Shown: positions 16,677 through 25,314, counted from the stretch's first letter. The stretch: DNA of 64,000 bases from Lutibacter sp. (GCA_030683995.1 JAUXPH010000045.1:62001-126000); one strand, 5' to 3'. The notes: generated from the sequence alone by a model not told the origin. Numbers and translations: made by a program.

Positions 16677-18851
16677 TTACAACTTAATTTTTAATCCGCC
16701 GTTGATTACAAATCCGTCAACTGGGGCATAAATATCCCTAAATGTCGGGTTGGTAATGGTGCCGGTATAAATGGTGTCGAATTTTGTTTGTCGCGTATCC
16801 CCGAAATTTTCAAAATTGATAAAAATTGAAAACGAATCCCAAATTTTTTCAACCATAAACCCGAACAGCCAATATTCTTTGCCCTTAGCTCCGTCATTTA
16901 GTTCTTGCGGACTAAAATAATACGCTTCTAAGCCCATTTTTAAAGAATCTTCAATTTCATACATCAATACATTATTGAGTCGGTGCTTTGCCACCAAGGG
17001 AAATTTTGTTGAGATTCCGTTGTAATGTTCATTCACATCTGCCAAAGTGTAGCCCACAAAAAGTTTTAAGTCGCCATAAGTCAGTTTTACATTTGTTTCA
17101 ATTCCTTTGGTGTCAATCGATCCGTTTGGTTGCTGAAATTGATATGAATTTTCACTGGTTGCCGTAAGAATTAACGGATTTTTTATTTCCGTATAAAAAA
17201 ACAAGGTATTGATGCTAAAAGACATTTTGTCTGAAAGAGATGTTCTGTAATTAATGTCGAAATTTCCGCCGACAGATTTCTCGGCTTCTGTATTTGAAAC
17301 GTCAATGGGCAATACATTTCTAAACTGAATTCGTTCTGCATCTTCCGTAAAAACGGTTGGGGTTTTGTAGCCCAAACCGCCGCCAAGTCTCAGCGATAAT
17401 TTCGGATTCACTTTTAAAAGTCCTGATATTCTTGGCAATGCAAAAAAGCCATATTCGTTTTGGTAGTCGCCACGCAAACCAGTTTCAAGAATAAATTTTT
17501 CAGTGGCATTCCAGGTGTTTTGTACAAACCCGCCAACGGTTGTGTAATGGTAATCTACTACTTCTGGCGCGTTAAATTTATCCTGGGTAAATTTGTCTGT
17601 CCATAAATTTAAACCGGAAATCCATTCAGAATTTTCAACTTTGTAATGGTAGGTTGCTTCATTAAAAGAAGACAATTGAACTCCCGAAAATTTATAACTC
17701 GGAATTTCAATGGATCTGTCATAATAACTCAAGCTGTTTTTAAATGACCATTTTGAGGTTTCGTTGATGGTGTGATCAAGTCCCAACTGGGCACTGTAAC
17801 GGTTTGTGTTATTCTTCTCAAAATAACTATGTGTTTCATCACCATTGTTTTCAATATATTTTATATCGCCGCCAATGCGTTTTTCAATCGTGGTATTTAC
17901 ACCGGCATTTAAGGTGGTTTTGTCATTGAAATACACAAATAATTTTGGATTTACCGTATATCTCGTAAATTTCGGAATTGCGGTAAAACCAATATCGGAA
18001 GGGTCGTAAGCTGTTCCGGCATTGTAGGATGCAAATATTGTTGTGCCAATTTTATCATTTTTTTTCGCGTAAAATCCGCTTACATCCAAACCCAATGCAG
18101 AAGTTCCGTTAAGCATAAAACTTAATTCTCTTTCTTCTTCCGGTGTTTTTGAAACAAGATTCACCAATCCGGCAATCGCGCCGCCGCCGTAAAGTGTTGA
18201 TGATGCTCCTTTAATTACTTCAACTTGTTTTAAGTCGAGAGGCGCTATTTGCAACAAACTTAATCCACCGGAAAAACCTGCATAAAGCGGATAACCATCT
18301 TTTAATATTTGCGTGTATTTTCCGTCGAGTCCTTGAATTCTAATGCTTGAATTGTAGCTTGTGGCCGATGTTTGTTGGGTTTGAATACCCGTGCTTTCGT
18401 TCAGCATCATTCGAATATCACCAGGTTTCATATTTCCTTTTTCTTCCAGCTCTTCGCCCGAAATGGCTTCTATTCTTGTTGGAATATTGTCTATTGTTCT
18501 GCTTGAACGCGTGGAAGAAATGACCACTTCTTTCAATTCTTCTCCTTCAGCTGCAGAAAGCAAAATTTCAAATGGTTCGGTTTGAATCAAAGGAAAATGA
18601 AAAGTGTTCTTTTTTTCCTGATAACCCACATAACTAAAAATGATGGTTTGTTTTCCGTCGGGAATATTTTTAATTTCCAAATAACCGTTTTGGTCGGCAC
18701 TGGCGCCATTGGTGGTGCCTTGTAAAATTGCGGTTGCGCCCAAAAGCAATTCTTTGCTTTCGCTGTCTTTGATGATGGCTTTAAAGGTATGTTGTCCAAA
18801 AGCCAACGAAGTATATATGATTGCCAAAACAGGCAAGATAAATTTTTTCAT
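16677..18851 (-). CDS. TonB-dependent outer-membrane receptor
   Basis: A 724-residue receptor for energised uptake of a scarce ligand. It has a signal peptide (about 1-19), a carboxypeptidase-regulatory-like domain (about 22-105), then a TonB plug (about 110-230) with DNIPTRIEAISGEELEE, IRIQGLDGKYTQILKDG and QVEVIKGASSTLYGGGAIAG. The barrel follows and ends with a hydrophobic-final strand FVINGGLKIKL. The plug is the classical siderophore/cobalamin/metal type, unlike the OMP barrels at 5361 and 8346. The upstream DUF6660-like Cys/His-rich protein (89 bp away) suggests a metal or metal-complex ligand. That is an inference from context. Confidence 0.93.
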   Translation of the reverse strand: MKKFILPVLAIIYTSLAFGQHTFKAIIKDSESKELLLGATAILQGTTNGASADQNGYLEIKNIPDGKQTIIFSYVGYQEKKNTFHFPLIQTEPFEILLSAAEGEELKEVVISSTRSSRTIDNIPTRIEAISGEELEEKGNMKPGDIRMMLNESTGIQTQQTSATSYNSSIRIQGLDGKYTQILKDGYPLYAGFSGGLSLLQIAPLDLKQVEVIKGASSTLYGGGAIAGLVNLVSKTPEEERELSFMLNGTSALGLDVSGFYAKKNDKIGTTIFASYNAGTAYDPSDIGFTAIPKFTRYTVNPKLFVYFNDKTTLNAGVNTTIEKRIGGDIKYIENNGDETHSYFEKNNTNRYSAQLGLDHTINETSKWSFKNSLSYYDRSIEIPSYKFSGVQLSSFNEATYHYKVENSEWISGLNLWTDKFTQDKFNAPEVVDYHYTTVGGFVQNTWNATEKFILETGLRGDYQNEYGFFALPRISGLLKVNPKLSLRLGGGLGYKTPTVFTEDAERIQFRNVLPIDVSNTEAEKSVGGNFDINYRTSLSDKMSFSINTLFFYTEIKNPLILTATSENSYQFQQPNGSIDTKGIETNVKLTYGDLKLFVGYTLADVNEHYNGISTKFPLVAKHRLNNVLMYEIEDSLKMGLEAYYFSPQELNDGAKGKEYWLFGFMVEKIWDSFSIFINFENFGDTRQTKFDTIYTGTITNPTFRDIYAPVDGFVINGGLKIKL

Positions 18852-18939
18852 TTGTAAAATGATTAAGTAAATAATTTAAGAATAGGTTAAACGGTGAGAT
18901 CCATCACATTAAAAGATGTGATTGCCGTTAATTTTAACA

Positions 18940-19257
18940 TTAACTCATTTTGGGCGGTTGCCAGATCTTATCAAAAAAATCATCAGAAAATTGTGGTTTG
19001 TAAATGGGTGTAAATTGCGCTTCAACTGCAGGAATTTCAGCAATGTTAAGTTGCAAATTTGAAAATACAAAACCAATGCATGTTCCGCAGTTAAGAAATG
19101 GAGAACAGGCATTGCAATCTTTTTCTTCGTTATGTTCTTGTGAATGATTGTCGGCGTTCTCTATGATTACTTCATCATCGCAGTTTTCATCCGAGCAGCA
19201 AGGAACCACCGAAAGAAAAAAAACGTATAATGACAAGATGAAACAAAGTGTTTTCAT
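18940..19257 (-). CDS. DUF6660-like Cys/His-rich exported protein
   Basis: A 105-residue exported protein starting at the ATG at 19257. An earlier in-frame start would add 22 residues before the signal peptide and is unlikely. After the hydrophobic leader (TLCFILSLYVFFLSVVP) comes a region dense in potential metal ligands: CCSDENCDDEV, HSQEHNEEKDCNACSPFLNCGTC. It resembles the DUF6660 family found next to TonB receptors in Bacteroidota. Its position just upstream of the receptor suggests it binds or senses the receptor's ligand, possibly a metal. The -7 box TATATTTG lies only 5 bp before the ATG. Confidence 0.7.
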   Translation of the reverse strand: MKTLCFILSLYVFFLSVVPCCSDENCDDEVIIENADNHSQEHNEEKDCNACSPFLNCGTCIGFVFSNLQLNIAEIPAVEAQFTPIYKPQFSDDFFDKIWQPPKMS

Positions 19258-19262
19258 AGATG

Positions 19263-19270
19263 CAAATATA
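19263..19270 (-). promoter_or_regulatory. -7 box five bases before the DUF6660-like start
   Basis: On the minus strand this reads TATATTTG, an exact TAnnTTTG match. With only 5 bp to the ATG the mRNA would have almost no leader. Confidence 0.5.
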
Positions 19271-19455
19271 ACAAATATTTGTGGCGGATATAAAAATGTT
19301 GATGATTGTGCTAATGCTTCCATTTAAGTCATTCGCAAAGTGCTTTTATGATTTAAATTGAAAATACTTAGGCAGACCAAGTTGTATAGAAGCTGAGTCA
19401 ATTTAGGGAAAAGTAGTTTTTTATTTAATAAATATGCAATGGGGAATTTTCAACA

Positions 19456-19968
19456 TTATAAACTGTAAAGCAGTAATTCCTCTTCATCATCGGGCATTTT
19501 TATGATATTTACGTATTTAAGACCCAATTTTTCTATGAGTTTTTGTGAGGCTATGTTTTCTTTGGTGGTGATGGCGCTGATGCGTTTTATATGAAACTCA
19601 TTAATGCCAACTTCCAGTAATTTTGCCGCACTTTCATAACCATAGCCCAAATTTTCGTAAGCCGGCAACAAGGCAAAGCCAATATCTACGCCTTCCAAAC
19701 CTTCCCGGTCATACAAGCCACAAGTGCCTATTTTATGGTTGTCAACTTTTCTGATCAAGGTATAATTTCCATAACCAAGTTTTTCCAGTTGTGGCGTCAT
19801 TCTTTCTTTGATATATGTTTTGGCATCTTCAACCGATTTTACATTTCTGTCACCAATATTTTTAAACCATTTCGGCGTATTCACCAATTTAAAAATGAAT
19901 TCGGCATCTGCTGAAGTGGTTGGTTGCAAAATCAATCTTTCTGTTTCAAAGTGTTTGTAGGTTTTCAT
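19456..19968 (-). CDS. GNAT-family N-acetyltransferase (RimJ/RimL-like)
   Basis: Transfers an acetyl group from acetyl-CoA to an amine. The 170 residues follow the RimJ/RimL subgroup: opening TERLILQPTTSADAEFIF, strand DIGFALLPAYENLGYGYESA with the CoA-binding loop, and the closing IASQKLIEKLGLKYV. The acceptor could be a protein N-terminus or a small molecule; sequence does not decide. It stands alone between the metal-receptor pair and a repeat block. Confidence 0.88.
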   Translation of the reverse strand: MKTYKHFETERLILQPTTSADAEFIFKLVNTPKWFKNIGDRNVKSVEDAKTYIKERMTPQLEKLGYGNYTLIRKVDNHKIGTCGLYDREGLEGVDIGFALLPAYENLGYGYESAAKLLEVGINEFHIKRISAITTKENIASQKLIEKLGLKYVNIIKMPDDEEELLLYSL

Positions 19969-19980
19969 TTTTAGTGTGTA

Positions 19981-20240
19981 CTAAAGGTTTTCGAGCTTGA
20001 AAAAATTTCGATAGCGCGGATTTGAAATCCGCGCCAGTTCTTATAAAAGTTGATATCTATTACAAATATAATAAAATAACTTGCCTCTCAATTTGTAACT
20101 TATATAATTTACGTTTTGTGGCTTTGCAGATTTTTTTGTTTTGAGGAAACAGTGATTGTTTTGGGAAAACACGGATTGCAAATCCGCGCAATCGGGTTTT
20201 ATCAGTAAAATGCGCTAAGGTTTTTGAGCTTGAAAATTGC
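19981..20240. repeat. Repeat-flanked intergenic block with GCGGATT palindromes
   Basis: Near-identical direct copies of AAGGTTTTCGAGCTTGAAAA-type sequence flank this stretch (about 19984-20003 and 20217-20236). Inside are two palindromes: GCGCGGATTT-G-AAATCCGCGC (20014-20034) and CGGATT-GCA-AATCCG (20172-20186). No gene is seen. The layout suggests a short mobile or expanding element, without a transposase. Confidence 0.65.
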
Positions 20241-20259
20241 TGTATTGAAACGGTAATTA

Positions 20260-20922
20260 TTATTTCGAATTTGCAGCACTTTCTATACCAAACAAATCAT
20301 AAGGCCGTTCCCTAAAATAATCATCAAAAAGAAAGACGGTTAAAAATATGTAGGCAATAAATGCAAAAACAATCAGGATTTGTATGAATGATGTTTTCTG
20401 AATATCTTGTCTTGATTTTACATCACACACTTCACCAGGGCAGTGTTGGGCTTTTTCTTTGTAAAACAAATTATAAAATTTGCATCCCAAACAAATGCCA
20501 AAGGCCGATTCGAAGAATAAGAAAATAAGACAAATAAAACAGATAATTCCTGTAATTGGGCTATAAGTATTTGCAACCACTAAAAGAATGAACATTGTTG
20601 CGGCCAAAACCACGCCAATGATCCAAGCAAACTTTTTTTGGGCAGCACCAACATATTCGGGCACTTGATTTCTCACAATTAAACGCCCAATAATTAAAGT
20701 CGGCGCAAATTTTGGACTCACAAATACCCTAATGACAATATCAGCAAGAAATATGGAAACGGCATATTTCAGCATTAAAAAATCGCCTTTTAAGATTACG
20801 ACTATAATCGCGATAAACATCATCAAAAATAACAGTCCGGCCGCAGCTCTTATTTCGCGTTCGTTTAAAACAGGAATAGCATATCCGTCTGCTTCTTCCC
20901 CAAATTTTATGACTTTGCTCAT
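20260..20922 (-). CDS. DUF4395 family membrane protein
   Basis: A 220-residue inner-membrane protein with about five hydrophobic segments (near 27-45, 50-68, 95-115, 118-140 and 180-203). The DUF4395 signature is clear: an N-terminal INEREIRAAAGL-like block, SPKFAPTLIIGR, and the Cys-containing motif GICLGCKFY, followed by CPGEVCD. The conserved cysteines suggest a redox or metal role, but the function of the family is unknown to me. A minus-strand TACCTTTG box (20970-20977) lies 47 bp before the start. Confidence 0.85.
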   Translation of the reverse strand: MSKVIKFGEEADGYAIPVLNEREIRAAAGLLFLMMFIAIIVVILKGDFLMLKYAVSIFLADIVIRVFVSPKFAPTLIIGRLIVRNQVPEYVGAAQKKFAWIIGVVLAATMFILLVVANTYSPITGIICFICLIFLFFESAFGICLGCKFYNLFYKEKAQHCPGEVCDVKSRQDIQKTSFIQILIVFAFIAYIFLTVFLFDDYFRERPYDLFGIESAANSK

Positions 20923-20969
20923 TGTTTGATTTTTTTATAGTATTTGACGTTTGAAAATAACTTTTGTTA

Positions 20970-20977
20970 CAAAGGTA
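20970..20977 (-). promoter_or_regulatory. -7 promoter box of the DUF4395 gene
   Basis: Minus-strand TACCTTTG, an exact TAnnTTTG match, upstream of the start at 20922. Confidence 0.55.
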
Positions 20978-21005
20978 AAATTAGTCAAAACTTGTTCACT
21001 ATGAA

Positions 21006-22043
21006 TTATTGATATTGAATGTAAATGGGTTTGGGTGTAAATTTCAATAATTCTTCTGGTGTATACATTTTCCAATTATTTTTATTGTCGTTTTTATAAA
21101 ATAATTTAAAGCCCGTAAATTGTACAGGTTCTTTATAAATATATCTCAGATACGTAGATCTTTTTAAAATTTTGTCGCCAAATCCATCCATATCCATCAC
21201 CACCTGAACTTCAGGAACTATTTTTATGTTTTTGTAATTGGTCACCATTCCTTGCGTAAATCGGTGCACCACCAACACTTTTGGCGGCAGGTTATTTTCT
21301 CGAACCAAATTTGCCAAAATATCGATGGCGTCATTGATGTCCTTGGCATCAAAAGTTCCGATTTTGGTGCCGGGAATATGGCCATTTTTTAAGGAAAATT
21401 CAGGATCAATTCCCAAATGAACGTTGGGCAGTTTCAGATAAGTTTCCAGCGCAGTAACTTCATCTTTAATATTGCTGTGTCCAACCTGAATATCCAGAAA
21501 AACCAAAGCATCAATAGATTTTGCCCAATTTAGGATGGTGTCAATTTGCTTAAAAGGCATTCGCAAACGGTGCAAATTTGCTTTTCCTGGCTTGGTTTGG
21601 GCTGTGACAGCGATGTAGTGCAAGGCTGGAATTGTTTTTATCGTTGGATCGGCGGCTTGCCAATTGGCGACTTCGCCTTGCAGTTTTTTAAGCATTTCAT
21701 CTTTTGGCAATTCTCCTAAAATTCCCATTCTTTTGGAATACAGATTTCCGTAAAAGGCAATAATTCTGTTGTACGGCAAAACCGCTCCAGGCAATGGATA
21801 TGGGGTTTTTACAGGCCAAAATCCGGTGGTGTCGTTATTGGATAAAGCCAACATTCTTTGGTTGTAGTCGACCGTATCGATTTCGGAAATTTTCTTTTCC
21901 GGGGTAGCGATGGTTTTTACGGTGTCTTTTTTGTCATCTTCTATGATTGGTTCCTCCTGCGCTTTGCCTTTATTGCAACTGCTGAAAAACAATAGTGAAA
22001 AGAGAAGTATTAAAGTAGGGAATGTTAGGAGGGATTTTGTCAT
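21006..22043 (-). CDS. Lipoprotein of unknown function, possible TIM-barrel hydrolase-like fold
   Basis: A 345-residue exported lipoprotein: hydrophobic leader and lipobox FFSSC with Cys23 as the lipidation site. A low-complexity acidic linker runs to about residue 55. The rest alternates strands and helices: NRIIAFYGN, PALHYIAVTA, IDALVFLDIQVGHS, NVHLGIDPEFSL, KVLVVHRF, IVPEVQVVMDMDGFG. This is the rhythm of a TIM barrel with acidic residues at strand ends (DIQ, DPE, DMDG). A glycoside-hydrolase-like role is possible but not shown. The gene is a single unit on this strand. Confidence 0.6.
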   Translation of the reverse strand: MTKSLLTFPTLILLFSLLFFSSCNKGKAQEEPIIEDDKKDTVKTIATPEKKISEIDTVDYNQRMLALSNNDTTGFWPVKTPYPLPGAVLPYNRIIAFYGNLYSKRMGILGELPKDEMLKKLQGEVANWQAADPTIKTIPALHYIAVTAQTKPGKANLHRLRMPFKQIDTILNWAKSIDALVFLDIQVGHSNIKDEVTALETYLKLPNVHLGIDPEFSLKNGHIPGTKIGTFDAKDINDAIDILANLVRENNLPPKVLVVHRFTQGMVTNYKNIKIVPEVQVVMDMDGFGDKILKRSTYLRYIYKEPVQFTGFKLFYKNDNKNNWKMYTPEELLKFTPKPIYIQYQ

Positions 22044-22117
22044 GTTATTTTAATTGAATCTTTGTTGGTTTGTGCTGGGGGCCAATTTAAGGATAAAATT
22101 AATACAAACAGGTTACT

Positions 22118-22786
22118 CTATTTTTTCATTCCAATTTCAAAAGTATAATAATTATTATCTCTATACATTGCAAATATTTCCAATTGATGACCACTAAATA
22201 TAGCTCTTAATGTCTTATTTGTATCTTCTGCATAAAGTCTATTTTCAACTTCAATTTTAATCCCATTTTTATTAGATAACCAAATGGCTTCATTTTTTTT
22301 AGTGTAAAAATCTTTAATATTTTCTTTTTCAATAGTATTAATTTTGATGTTGTTTTTATCGAGCAAATTTTCTGAATAAAATCTTATTGTCCAATTTGAT
22401 TTTGGGTTATGTTTTTTCATAATTTTTTCTTCCCAATCATCGACAGAATCTTGATAATTCTGCTTGACTGCATTTGAATCAGAATAAATATAAATTGATA
22501 ATCCTATTGAGTTTTCGGATATAGAAACAATTTTATTTTCAATGAATAAGTCGTTAGTGTTTTGTAAATGATATGAAATTGTTGAATTAAATGTAGTTCC
22601 AACAAGTCCTTCTGCACCAACCGAACTAAGAGCATATAAATTTATTTGATTAGAGTGTGGTTTGTTCCAAATATTTAGTTCTTCTCCAATATTTATTTTA
22701 TAATCAGATTTTTTTCTCTCAAAACTGATTATTTTTTTAAGTGGTAATTCTTTTGTGTTTCCGAATAAAAAAGATAGTATTCCCAT
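22118..22786 (-). CDS. Hypothetical protein, 222 aa, low-GC pair member
   Basis: Not recognised. No signal peptide or clear membrane span, so it is probably cytoplasmic. It is rich in Asn, Lys and Ile, with many short beta-prone stretches (TISYHLQNTNDLFIENKIVSI, IGLSIYIYSD, YTFEIGMKK). Its base composition is visibly more AT-rich than the genes on either side, a feature shared with the next gene upstream, 9 bp away. The two were probably acquired together and are co-transcribed. Confidence 0.6.
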   Translation of the reverse strand: MGILSFLFGNTKELPLKKIISFERKKSDYKINIGEELNIWNKPHSNQINLYALSSVGAEGLVGTTFNSTISYHLQNTNDLFIENKIVSISENSIGLSIYIYSDSNAVKQNYQDSVDDWEEKIMKKHNPKSNWTIRFYSENLLDKNNIKINTIEKENIKDFYTKKNEAIWLSNKNGIKIEVENRLYAEDTNKTLRAIFSGHQLEIFAMYRDNNYYTFEIGMKK

Positions 22787-22795
22787 TTGTTGGTA

Positions 22796-23401
22796 TTAAT
22801 TTTTTTTCTTTTCTAAAATCATTTTTATTTCATTCAAGCTTTTAACTACATCCGAAATGTTTTTTGTAACTATGTAACTTTGGCTTTTATGATGTTCCAA
22901 GTTTAAAACAATTTTCTCCTTGAAAATTTCCCCAAAAGTATCTTCGTATTTTATTTCTAGTTCATATTCTGTTAATTCCTTTTTAAAAAATTCAGATGTA
23001 CTGTTAATTAATGTTTCTACTTTTTTGTCAGGAGGGAAAAATTGAATCTGATTTTTGAAAATAGTTTCATTTATTGATGTTCGTTCAAACATTTTAATAT
23101 CAGGTATAATTTTAATGACTACATTTTTTGCGGGAGTTTTTCCAATATTTTTTATATAAAAACTTAAAAAACTATTTTCACTTTCGAAATCAGGTATTAA
23201 ATAGGGCCTTTTTTCAAGATAGGATTCAGTGTTTAATTTTTCTAACATCTCCCATGTAAATAAAACATAAAAATAGGTCAGCAAAATCATAATAAAGCTT
23301 AAATAGTCTGTTGGCTTTAGGTTATTTTTATTTATTAAAACAAGAAAGATAAAAGTTAAAACAACAATCAAAGGGAACATATATCGGAAAAACTTTTTCA
23401 T
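22796..23401 (-). CDS. Hypothetical membrane-anchored protein, 201 aa
   Basis: The start is placed at the ATG at 23401 (MKKFFRYMFPLI), which gives a normal membrane N-terminus. A longer frame begins 22 codons upstream. Two transmembrane helices (about 9-26 and 35-55) are followed by a cytoplasmic domain with KRPYLIPDFESENSFLSFYIKNIGKTPAKNVVIKI, the pattern of small membrane-tethered beta-sandwich domains. The C-terminus is helical (VVKSLNEIKMILEKKKN). Function unknown. It is strongly AT-rich and lies 9 bp before its partner. Confidence 0.6.
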   Translation of the reverse strand: MKKFFRYMFPLIVVLTFIFLVLINKNNLKPTDYLSFIMILLTYFYVLFTWEMLEKLNTESYLEKRPYLIPDFESENSFLSFYIKNIGKTPAKNVVIKIIPDIKMFERTSINETIFKNQIQFFPPDKKVETLINSTSEFFKKELTEYELEIKYEDTFGEIFKEKIVLNLEHHKSQSYIVTKNISDVVKSLNEIKMILEKKKN

Positions 23402-23575
23402 AAGTAACAATAATTTTTTTAAATTCAAACAAAACACTTTCACATCAGGCAACATCCCAACAAACAAACATTTTTATGTGAATACTTAAGCAATTTTTTT
23501 AGCAGTCGATCAAATATAGGAAAAATAAAGCAATAAAAATGGGAAGTTATGAAAGGGATTGCTTTGTCAATAAAT

Positions 23576-24532
23576 TTACCTTAGATCGCGCTCCGTCTCC
23601 AAAATTTCTTTTACAGCGGCTTGGTAATTTTTAATGCTGCCGGCTTTTTTTATCTTTTTTAAGGCTTTGTGCGGATTTGAAAACAGCACAGAAAAGTATT
23701 CCCACAAATGGTACATTTTCAATAAAAGATGTGTGGAACCCGACAAAGATTCACTGTAATTTTGAAAAAGTATGTCGTGAAATTCCTTAAAAAGTTCCAA
23801 CTTGTTTGCAGGATATTGTGTGGAATTGCTTTTAATCATACTCGGCAAAAAAGGATCGGCAATCAATCCGCGGCCAATCATCCAATGGTCAATGGTTGGA
23901 AAACGTTCCTGCATTTCGTGAAATTTTGCCACGGTAGTAATATCGCCGTTGTAATACAGTTTTAGGCTGGTTTGGTTAACACACTGTTGAAAAGCATCTA
24001 AATGCACGCCACCTTTATACAATTGTTTGCCAATACGGGCGTGAATGGCAACGTTTTTTATGGGATATTTTTCCAAAATGGGTAAAACATGTAAAATTTC
24101 TTCCGTGTTTTCGTAACCCAAACGCATTTTCATTGAGACAATTATGTCCGATTCGGCGTGTACTTTTTCAAGAATTTTGTCAATTCTTTCCGGGTCGCTT
24201 ATAAGTCCGGAACCCATTCCGCATTTGGTGACCATTGGGTACGGACAGCCTAAATTCCAGTTTAATTCTTTATAGCCAAGTTGCTGCACGTAGTTGGCCA
24301 CAAACAAAAATTCGGCAGCATCATTGGTGATAATTTGCGGAATCACTTCCAAACCCACATTGTTTTCCGGCAGTAAGTCGCGCTCATAAGCCTTTTTAAT
24401 TACCAAACTTCCGTTTAGGCGAATATAAGGCGAATAAAAAGTGTCTATGCCGCCAAAAATGGCGTTAAAGGCGTTTCTAAACCGAAAATCGGTAAATCCT
24501 TGCAAGGGTGAAGAGAGCAACGTGTAGTTCAT
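23576..24532 (-). CDS. tRNA-dihydrouridine synthase
   Basis: Flavoenzyme that reduces uridine to dihydrouridine in tRNA. The 318 residues show the Dus opening LLSSPLQGFTDFRFRNAF (FMN barrel strand 1), the catalytic cysteine in ELNWNLGCPYPMV, then GMGSGLISDPERI. SMKMRLGYEN, VAIHARIG and the FMN-phosphate region GRGLIADPFL follow. The second half is a shorter tRNA-binding helical domain. Which of the DusA/B/C types it matches cannot be settled by eye. A TATCTTTG box (minus, 24549-24556) lies 16 bp before the ATG. Confidence 0.93.
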   Translation of the reverse strand: MNYTLLSSPLQGFTDFRFRNAFNAIFGGIDTFYSPYIRLNGSLVIKKAYERDLLPENNVGLEVIPQIITNDAAEFLFVANYVQQLGYKELNWNLGCPYPMVTKCGMGSGLISDPERIDKILEKVHAESDIIVSMKMRLGYENTEEILHVLPILEKYPIKNVAIHARIGKQLYKGGVHLDAFQQCVNQTSLKLYYNGDITTVAKFHEMQERFPTIDHWMIGRGLIADPFLPSMIKSNSTQYPANKLELFKEFHDILFQNYSESLSGSTHLLLKMYHLWEYFSVLFSNPHKALKKIKKAGSIKNYQAAVKEILETERDLR

Positions 24533-24548
24533 AATGTTTTTGGTTGTG

Positions 24549-24556
24549 CAAAGATA
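24549..24556 (-). promoter_or_regulatory. -7 promoter box of the dus gene
   Basis: Minus-strand TATCTTTG, exact TAnnTTTG match, 16 bp before the dus start. Confidence 0.6.
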
Positions 24557-24581
24557 ATTTTTTTAGTCACAAAGTTGAAAG

Positions 24582-24622
24582 TTAAATGTTATACGTTAAA
24601 AGTTTTACGTTAAATGTTGCCG
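24582..24622. repeat. Three degenerate 14-bp tandem units
   Basis: Units TTAAATGTTATACG (24582), TTAAAAGTTTTACG (24596) and TTAAATGTTGCCG (24610) follow head to tail in the dus/DUF2953 intergenic region. Confidence 0.6.
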
Positions 24623-24674
24623 ATGCATAAATAACATTTAAGATATAACTTATAACTTTTTAATTTTAAGAATC

Positions 24675-24750
24675 TGATAAAAATCAATTATTTGGCTGAT
24701 TAAAATCAGGAAATATTTTAAAAATCATTGCTGTATTTTGATTAAAATCA
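24675..24750 (+). promoter_or_regulatory. Three TGAT-N4-ATCA inverted-repeat operator sites
   Basis: Sites TGATAAAAATCA (24675-24686), TGATTAAAATCA (24697-24708, extended to CTGAT..ATCAG) and TGATTAAAATCA (24739-24750). Starts are 22 and 42 bp apart, so all three lie on about the same DNA face. The arms match the inner half-sites of Crp/Fnr-family operators (TTGAT-N4-ATCAA). They precede the DUF2953/GerW-like gene pair. Confidence 0.65.
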
Positions 24751-24796
24751 TTGTAAGAGTTTTCCAATTCAGGGTATTTTGCTAAAAAAGAATACA

Positions 24797-25303
24797 ATGC
24801 TGATAAGCTTCTTTATAATCTTGTTTTTATTGCTGCTGTTTTATTTGTCGATGATGCCAATTGTGCTGTATATCGACACAAAATCTAATCAATATTATAT
24901 TCAAGCAAAAGGTTTGGTGAAGGCAAGTATAGAAAGTCACGAAGAAGAATTGATCAGTATAAAACTGAAGGTGTTTTTTTTAAGTTTTTATTTTTATCCG
25001 CTTAGACATATTGTTTTGGGCAAAAACAAAAAGACAGAAGATAAGGCAATCAGCAAGAAGAAAAAAAGCAAGGGAATTGACTTTGTAAAATTTTTACGGA
25101 TGGTAAAATCGTTTAAAGTGAAAAAATTTCTTTTTGATGTAGATACAGGAGATTGTATTTTGAACGCAAAATTGTATCCATTATTTGCAATGCTGAATTT
25201 TAGGGCGGGAGGTTTTATGGTCAATTTTGAAGGAAGAAACCGAGTGGAACTGCATATTTACAGTAGGCCAATATATTTAATTAAATCATTTATAAACCTT
25301 TAA
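24797..25303 (+). CDS. DUF2953-like (YtfI-like) membrane protein
   Basis: A 168-residue protein that starts at the ATG at 24797; an upstream TTG would add six residues. One N-terminal transmembrane helix (ISFFIILFLLLLFYLSM) is followed by a beta-rich part (VLYIDTKSNQYYIQAKGL, ISIKLKVFFLSFYFYPL). A Lys-rich linker leads to a second beta part (LFDVDTGDCILNAKLYPLF, FMVNFEGRNRVELHI). This layout resembles DUF2953 proteins such as Bacillus YtfI. The GerW/YtfJ-like gene follows 11 bp later, the same neighbour as in Bacillus, which supports the assignment. Role unknown in a non-sporulating lineage. Confidence 0.65.
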   Translation: MLISFFIILFLLLLFYLSMMPIVLYIDTKSNQYYIQAKGLVKASIESHEEELISIKLKVFFLSFYFYPLRHIVLGKNKKTEDKAISKKKKSKGIDFVKFLRMVKSFKVKKFLFDVDTGDCILNAKLYPLFAMLNFRAGGFMVNFEGRNRVELHIYSRPIYLIKSFINL

Positions 25304-25314
25304 AAAACAAAATT

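Noticed and set aside
23576-24532. Suspected loss of the catalytic Cys in Dus (the later GAC-type cysteine is absent, GSG here)
   Set aside because: The catalytic cysteine is the one in GCP, which is present (NLGCPYP); the later position is variable in the family.
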